Shown here piece after piece: positions 32,587-38,509 of a stretch of 38,509 nt of DNA. The DNA lies in assembly GCA_964035545.1 (NCBI GenBank), contig CAXIUT010000219.1, forward strand, positions 1 through 38,509, written 5' to 3'. A program made the position numbers and the translations under genes. The notes under the pieces are model-generated. The model worked only from the letters and a program-made list of their open reading frames with translations. It ran no database searches and was not told the DNA's origin. Positions within the stretch are counted from its first letter, which is position 1. Each line of letters opens with the position of its first letter. The stretch comes from Bugula neritina. Taxonomy: Eukaryota; Bryozoa; Gymnolaemata; Cheilostomatida; Bugulidae.

Positions 32587-34326
32587 ATGCCAAGCCTTAG
32601 TTCTATTAGCCTTTTTTCTATAACTTAGAAATGGAGAATTAATGATAAAGCATCTATTGGACACAATTTTGGAGGATTTTGTACTCTTGTTCTCTTTGTC
32701 GTGATAGGAATAATCTTTGTAGACAAATTAATAGAAGTGAATAATAGGTCAAATATGCAAGTTACTGCTCAGACCATCTATCATGGTGCAGGAGATATTC
32801 TTAGTACTATTTCTACTACTCAAAATAATCAAAGCTCACAACCTTTTATGATTGCAATAAAAACATATAACATAGCATATAATTTTAGTGCTAGCTATAT
32901 TGACATATAAACTCATAAATACAAAGAAATAGTAATGGAGAATTGCAACTAGACACACTTCTCTCGATTTGATTCAAATGATCCAACAGTTCAAGCAATA
33001 ATAAGGTAAAGTTACTTATGCCTACCAATAAATATGGACTTTAAATTGGGAGACTCAATAAATCAGAGACCAAGTAGTCGTCTATCACTGGATGTAGAAT
33101 GTTTAATGGACTTTTAATTTTGCCTAACTTTGCCTTTTAAAATGTATATAAGTACAACTCATGTAAATCCTAATACCAACTTAGATCCTTGGATATATTC
33201 TTTAGAAAAAAATGTAGTCTAATTTCTAAACGAATCTCTACAATATAATTATTTAAGTATGATGAAAAATACTTTTAACTCAAATAACAATATCTTTCCC
33301 TTCCAAAATTAAAAGTAAGTTACAACAGGATACGAAATATTGACAACTAAAGAGTCTAGAATCCAAAGAGTAAGTAAAGCCATAGTAGTTTAAATAGGCA
33401 TAGCTCCTAAATAAGTTATTTATAATCGTAGCTTTTATACTGTTATTGATGCTCTTTCCTATGTAGGTGGTATCTTTAGTGCTCTTTTAGGAGCTTTTTT
33501 CTTTATGGGCATTTATGGAAGATTTGTTTATGAAATGATTTTCGCTCAGAAATACTTTAATAGCAAAGAAGCCAAGTCATCAGGGTTCTTTAGCTTCATC
33601 AGATTAGGCTTTTTCAACATCTGGACCTCAATAAAATCAAAGCCTAACTGGAATGTTCCTCAAAAGCAACAGTAAATGAGAGATACCATCAACAAAGTGC
33701 TAGATGTAGTCTATCTACAAAGAAGAATAGAGTTCTTAGAAAGTTGTTTGACAGTTCTATTCTAGAAACACCAACTAAAAGGCTTAAGACTTGCAGATAG
33801 AGTCAATAGATAAGAAGCTGATCAAAGCTATAAAGAACATAAGTTTAGAAATGAATTACTGAAGTTTTTTAAAGATAAAGAGAAGGGAAAAGGCTAGCTA
33901 GATAATAAAACTAAAAAGAAGAACTAGACAAAGAGAGAGTCAAAGATATCCAAGCTGCATAGCTCTTTGAAGATGGAAGATAGTCTGATTTAAAATCAAT
34001 AAGTTTTGTTTGAAGAATTTGAGAACTTATAAAGTAATAGATAAAAATAGGAAATAATAGAAGAATAAAAAATTTAAGATCTAAACCAGATTGATTTAGA
34101 AAATGATGAAGTAAAAAGGTAAATGACAAATGAAGAGATTTAGAAAAAGATCCACTAAGACCTCAAGAAGCTCTTCAAAGAAGCAAAGTAGAAAGACTCA
34201 AAAAGTTAAATAATCTATCATAAAATTAATCCTAGGATCAGAAATAAAATTGAGTCTTAGTTCAATAAATTAGAAAAATAATAAAAATCAGAAAAGTAAT
34301 AAATAATATTAATAAATGAAAGATGA
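32587..34326 (+). CDS. Two-TM membrane protein, paralogue 2
   Basis: 579 residues, intron-free. It has the same layout as the upstream paralogue: MPSLSSISLFSITQKWRIND, a first membrane helix (FCTLVLFVVIGIIFV), an ectodomain with QVTAQTIYHGAGDILSTIST, a second membrane stretch (SYVGGIFSALLGAFFFMGIY) and a charged tail. The ectodomain differs clearly from paralogue 1. From about 33425 to 33980 it is nearly identical at the DNA level (differences at scattered single bases), and the distal tail diverges again. This pattern fits a tandem duplication with later gene conversion of the middle. Function is unknown. Confidence 0.75.
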
Positions 34327-34376
34327 ATTATGATTTCTTTTAGATATTTATAATTGATAGATCATAAATAATAACA

Positions 34377-35214
34377 ATGATTTATATTTCTGAGTAATAG
34401 CAGGCCCGTATCCGTCGCAAGATAAAGCTTCTTCCATCTTTCCTAAGAAGCAAAAAGATTGGAATAATATTCTTTTAAATAATCGGTACAGCGATTCTTT
34501 CATATGGAATATGTGTTGGTCGATATCTTCATCCAATCTAAGCCAAAATACTGAACCCATACTACGATTTCTTAATAAGTTGTTTTTTCTATTTCGCTTT
34601 ATCAGTTGCAGCTCCTTTTTCAGGAGGTCATCTTAACCCAGCTGTAACTCTATCTTTGAGTCGTTTGCATAAAGATATCAATGTAATAATCTATGTGGTT
34701 TCACAAATAATAGGAGCTCTTCTAGGAATTGGTATTGGTACTAATTGAAGTATAAAGCATATTTATTTTTTGGAGTAGTTCCTTTGATATATTACTAAGA
34801 AGTTAATTTTGGAGATTTAGGTCTAGATTGTCTCTCAGAAATATGTGGTACTTTCATTTTTGTACTTTTTATACTTGTGGTTACAGAAACTAACTATATG
34901 GCTGGATAGTATTTTAGATATTTGCTTATATCTTGTTTCCTTTTTGCTGGTAGAATGTACAATAGTTGCTATTTAGGTGCACCTTAAGAAAAGGATGTCT
35001 TAATCCAGCTATTGGCTTTATTATCCAGATCTTTGCAGTGATTATCAAGGGAAATGGAATGTTAATCGTGTATTGGTTAGCTTTGTTTGTGGGAGAAGTG
35101 ATGGGAGGATTGTTAGCTTTTTATTTTTTCAAAAATATCTATGGACCTTTGAAAGAGGCTTTGGCTTTGAAGAGTATGAAACATAGTTCTCTTGAATAAG
35201 AGGAATTACAATGA
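34377..35214 (+). CDS. Aquaporin-family channel (MIP)
   Basis: Two 20-nt introns (34738-34757, 34957-34976) give 265 residues. The first NPA box is GGHLNPAVTLS (about 95-105) and the second is KGCLNPAIGF (about 194-203). Six hydrophobic segments surround them, as in the MIP fold. The family Arg after the second NPA (NPAR), part of the ar/R selectivity filter, reads Ile here, so a filter altered towards larger or different solutes is possible (inference). The N-terminal 20 residues are basic (RIRRKIKLLPSF). The second intron must be removed to keep the second NPA in frame. In freshwater ciliates such channels may serve osmoregulation, but this is not shown by the sequence. Confidence 0.88.
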
Positions 35215-35292
35215 TTAAATAGAACGTTTGATATATTTTAATGATAAACCTTGAATAAATGGAATAACATTTATTGTAATTTTAAGAAACGG

Positions 35293-36086
35293 ATGAACGA
35301 ATCCAAAAACTAGATCAAGACTGATATGCGTGGTTAGGCCAATGTGGGAACTGGCAAGTTAGAAGGTCGACATTATCTCATAGAACAATAAGGCGACTGT
35401 CTCCAGAGCATCTTCTGTTGTTTTTGTGAAGGATAAAATGAGTATTCAATTTCTGAGTCTGATCCTAACTACAACGTGGCGAGTAAAAAAGGCTACATCA
35501 AGTAGTCATCTGATTGCCTTTCTAGAGTTTTTTGTGTTTGCAATCGTCCATTTTAAGCTAAAATGAGACTATTTAACCAAGAGATAGCTGTAGCTTATCG
35601 AAACTGCAAGTACTTCTTCTATAACAAAGATGTTGTTGGTAGTGGATGCCTTGCCTTTAAAATGAAGTATAGGTTAAAAATGCTGGGGGAAGGCAGTTGG
35701 GATCGTTGAAAGTTGGATGTTGGTGTTGTTCTGGTAGTTTTTTCGGATGCGCTGATGCCCAGATTCAGATAATAGGTGAAAATGATGAGCTAATGTACAC
35801 TATAGAGGGATCATATTGTCAAAAAAGTATATGTTTTCCTTGTTGTCGATGCTGTTACTGTCCGAATATTGAGTATACCATCTTTGACAACTTGAATTTG
35901 AAGGTGGGAAAGGTGACGAATATATACAATGGATGTTGTAGTTAGTTATTTTCGAGAGCGGATAAATTTGGATTGGAATTTCCTGTTAAATCAGACCAAG
36001 ACCAGAAGATTTTGATTACCTATGCAGTGATGTACCTAGACTATTTGAGATATGAGACACCCTATATATGTTTAGGTATTCGTTGA
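35293..36086 (+). CDS. Phospholipid scramblase-like protein
   Basis: A 20-nt intron at 35673-35692 joins FKMKYR to QLGSLKVGCWCC in one frame of 257 residues. Scramblase-family signs are the Cys-rich palmitoylation-like clusters (CLQSIFCCFC, CWCCSGSFFGC, CFPCCRCCYC), the paired beta strands AQIQIIGENDELMYTI and IEYTIFDNLNLKVGKV, and a C-terminal segment ILITYAVMYLDYLRYE that aligns with the family's last helix. PLSCR proteins bind Ca2+ and associate with membranes by acylation. The final residues are uncertain: a 43-nt GT...TAG run starting at 36076 would swap the last LGIR for LEE, but no splice is required. Confidence 0.82.
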
Positions 36087-36122
36087 TTTTTATGATTTAT
36101 ATCTTTAATTAATTTTAGAAGA

Positions 36123-36776
36123 ATGAAGAAAAGTATTGTCTCTTCTTTTATTTAAAAAACATGGGAAATGTTGGAAGATTACCAGAACTAGCATATCCTT
36201 AGATGGAGAAATGAAGGTGAGTCATTTGAAATCATCAATGAACAACTTTTTGTTGATTAAATTCTACCTAAATACTTTAAACATGCAAACTTTTCATCAT
36301 TTATTAGACAAGTAAATCCTTATTAAGTCAGCTGAATATGTATAACTTTCACAAGAAAAAAACTATTGACAATTCAGTGGAGTTTTATCATAAACTTTTT
36401 AGAAGAAATCAACAGTATTCATTTTCTAATCAAGACAACTTCTGTTGGGAATCAAGAGGAAACCTAGTGAAGCTGATTTGCAATTAGGATAATAGTTGTT
36501 AAGAAAGTTAATACCAGAAGTATAAAAAGGTACTTTAGAGACTATTTAGAAAAAGAAACGGAAGTAGACAAAGAAAATTCATTGCTTATGCATATGAAAA
36601 AGTATGGATAGTAGCAGGCTAAAGAAAATCAGGAGTTTTTTGGAAATAAAGAGACAAAAATGAATACCAACATTCTGGGAATAGCTGATTGGTTAAATAA
36701 TCGAAGTCATATAAATGAATGGACGATGTAGAAGAAGATAAAGACGATGGTACAATTGGATATATTAAGGTTTTGA
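36123..36776 (+). CDS. Small heat-shock factor (HSF DNA-binding domain)
   Basis: Three 20-nt introns (36312-36331, 36415-36434, 36530-36549) give 197 residues. The HSF DNA-binding domain fills residues 8-105: FIQKTWEMLEDY, HILRWRNEGESFEI, LPKYFKHANFSSFIRQLNMY, then NFHKKKTID, EFYHKLFRRNQQ and LLLGIKRKP. The first intron splits the recognition helix region at IRQ/LNMY. After it only a short coiled stretch follows (LRKLIPEVQK, then Glu/Lys-rich); there is no clear HR-A/B trimerisation zipper or activation domain, so the protein is much smaller than typical HSFs. A 26-nt segment at 36706-36731 may be a fourth intron, moving the stop to 36815-36817 (202 residues). Confidence 0.9.
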
Positions 36777-36863
36777 AGAGACCTCCTTTGAGTGGTATTT
36801 AGAACCAATAAAACTGAAAAAGATATCAATATGCTACTTATTTTATAAATATATCAATAGTCA

Positions 36864-37817
36864 TCATTTAGAACAAATTTTTGTTAGAAAATGCCTTGAA
36901 TAAGTATTTTATAAATGTACTTTCTAACGGATGAGATGCCAGTTAGAAAGAGTCGATGTTACTTTCTTTTGAAAACTTTATCTTACTAGATATCTTTTGT
37001 TGAGTGAGATTTTTGATGACTAAGTTTCTTTTTTTATTTTTTAAAGTTTTTAGTTGAGATTAAATAGTTTTTCTTCTTGTTTTTTGTTATTTTAAGTTTA
37101 TTTTTGTATTTTGCAATTAATATCATTGATTTATCTATTTCTTTTCTGCTTTTATAATTGAAGTTGATGATGTTTATCTTCTACTTCTTTTATTTTCATT
37201 TATTTTTCTTTTATTAACTGTTCTTCTTAGGCAATGGTCTTTTTTATCGTAAGTTTATTCTTATTAATCTCCCATAATTTTTATTGATAACTTGAATACA
37301 GTTCTTTCATCTTTTAAATTGATTCTTTTTTGAAATCAACGACTTCTTCATACTATTGAATAGTTCCATTAAGTTTTTTATCTTACAATTATGTTTTCTT
37401 TATCTTTTCTTCTTGAATTAAACTTTTCTCAGCTATTTCTTTTTGTTTTTCTAACAATAACTATCTTTCGATCATTTTTGTATCCTTTTCATTTGATAAA
37501 AATTTTAATTTATCAAATAGTGTTTCTTTCTCTATCTTTAACCTTAGTATTTATTTCTAATTATCACTATTCTCCTTTTTAAGCTATTTTCTTCGAAATT
37601 ACTCTTCTACTTGAACTTGAAATAACTAATACTGTTGTTTAGTCATTCCCTATATTCTACTTGGAAAAGATTTCAACTTAGTTTCCATCTCTGACTTTGT
37701 AAACTCATTTTCTTGAAGTACAGCTATCTTACAAGCTACATAAGCTTTCAATCGTTTAACTGATCCAACATATTCTTCTATTACTTTGTTCTCCTACATA
37801 GACATCAAGTTTTCCAT
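36864..37817 (-). CDS. Coiled-coil protein, unknown
   Basis: An intron-free minus-strand frame of 317 residues runs from ATG 37817 (MENLMSMQENKVIEEYVGSV) to TGA 36864. Heptad-like, Glu/Lys/Gln-rich coiled coil spans about residues 70-265 (for example QVEEQFRRKQLKKENSDNQK and KIKEVEDKHHQLQLQKQKRN). The N-terminal 60 residues are a small helical head (FTKSEMETKLKSFPSRIQGM) and the C-terminal 40 are basic. Its layout is like ciliary or cytoskeletal coiled-coil proteins, but I cannot name one. It starts 67 bp downstream of the RPB6 stop on the same strand. Confidence 0.75.
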
Positions 37818-37883
37818 TAATAGATTTATAGAATATAATGTTCATATACTACGAAAACATCTTTAATCAGATCTAATCACCAA

Positions 37884-38372
37884 TCATTCTATCTGCAGTT
37901 CATCGATATTCCATTCTTCAAAGCCCTCATTAGGAATGAATCGACGGATCTTGAAAGGTATTTTGCCTTCTCCCAACTCTTTCTCTGCTATTTTGAGGCT
38001 ATTAGTTGAAAGGAGGTCATCTGAGGTGAGGGCAGAGTAGATCGGTGAACCATTTGATATTTGGGCTGCTCTGATTCCAACTACTCTTGCTTTTTCATAT
38101 TTTGTTATGATTGGTAAAGTTATTTTTTTTTTATTTGGCTTCACAGAATACTTGCATGGTTCAGTAACAACCTGAAACAGTTCTTAAGGACTTGATTCTC
38201 CTTCTTCGAGTGAGTAGTCATCAGATCCATTCTCAGATTTATCTCTGCATGACAGGGTCTCTTCTGATAGATCATCATTGTTGGTATCCTGGAGGTCTTC
38301 ATGTGAAAGTTCTGAAAGTTCATTAGAGAAGGAGGCTGAAAGGGATTCTTCTTGAGTTTAATGATCGCTCAT
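37884..38372 (-). CDS. RPB6: RNA polymerase common subunit RPB6
   Basis: 162 residues, intron-free. The first 75 residues are acidic and Ser-rich (DLQDTNNDDLSEETL), as in eukaryotic RPB6/ABC23. The conserved C-terminal core carries ITLPIITKYEKARVVGIRAAQIS, SLKIAEKELGEGKIPFKIRRFIP and EEWNIDEL. RPB6 is shared by RNA polymerases I, II and III and clamps the largest subunit. A Ser/Gly-rich insert (NGSPIYSALTSDDLLSTN) slightly enlarges the core. The start lies 70 bp from the right telomere. Confidence 0.95.
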
Positions 38373-38442
38373 AAGTTAATATTATCATCTAGTCAATTTG
38401 ATTTTGCATCAATATGGCGCTTATATTTTAAAAACAAACAAG

Positions 38443-38509
38443 GGGTTGGGGTTGGGGTTGGGGTTGGGGTTGGGGTTGGGGTTGGGGTTGGGGTTGGGGT
38501 TGGGGTTGG
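38443..38509. repeat. Right telomere, G4T2 repeats
   Basis: GGGGTT repeats run to the last base, with the G-rich strand reading toward the end, as expected at a right chromosome end. Together with the left C4A2 tract this marks the window as a complete chromosome. Confidence 0.97.

Noticed and set aside
1-38509. tRNA, rRNA, CRISPR arrays, insertion sequences or transposase genes.
   Set aside because: I looked on both strands and saw no cloverleaf, rRNA core, regularly spaced repeats or transposase motifs.

Overview
The window looks like one complete, telomere-capped somatic (macronuclear) chromosome of a ciliate, about 38.5 kb long. The left end is a C4A2 tract (1-98) and the right end is a G4T2 tract (38443-38509). 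Every convincing gene needs TAA and TAG read as Gln, with TGA as the only stop. MON1, for example, begins ATG-TAA-TAA. I do not assign a genus: the repeat is the Tetrahymena/Paramecium type, but the introns are unusually short and uniform. I placed 18 introns of exactly 20 nt and 2 of 21 nt by restoring reading frames and conserved domains, nearly all GTA...TAG or GTA...AAG.

Layout, left to right: MON1 (135-1524 +, starting 36 bp from the telomere); a secreted Cys-rich protein (1582-4220 -); a tandem CCCH zinc-finger protein (4606-5088 -); an unknown basic protein (5324-6142 +); a PP2C phosphatase (6180-7135 +); a MOK-type kinase (7318-8562 +); a membrane-anchored coiled-coil protein (8679-9983 +); a tiny BDP1 (10059-10451 +); a V8/trypsin-like protease interrupted by a telomeric tract (10542-12113 -); a poorly resolved AT-rich stretch with one small Pro-rich ORF (12.1-14.0 kb); BRX1 (14002-14792 +); a large zinc-finger/RS-repeat nuclear-type protein (14921-18171 +); an unknown protein (18226-19248 +); a sirtuin (19396-20529 +); a short PDI (20653-21465 +); two minus-strand unknowns (21602-22519 and 22567-23613); a small minus-strand gene carrying a second telomeric tract (23659 to about 24191); a 1950-residue Cys-rich multi-pass membrane protein (24249-30101 +); CKS1 (30199-30492 +); two tandem membrane-protein paralogues (30644-32464 and 32587-34326 +); an aquaporin (34377-35214 +); a phospholipid scramblase (35293-36086 +); a small HSF (36123-36776 +); a coiled-coil protein (36864-37817 -); and RPB6 (37884-38372 -).

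The genes are mostly unrelated housekeeping and signalling functions (transcription, ribosome biogenesis, cell cycle, membrane traffic, surface proteins). They are packed with gaps of tens of bases to under 200 bases, and I see no operon logic. The main unusual features are two internal tracts of perfect or near-perfect telomeric repeat that lie inside protein-coding frames, the fixed 20-nt intron length, and a pair of 20-nt introns that abut with no exon between them in the MOK kinase gene.
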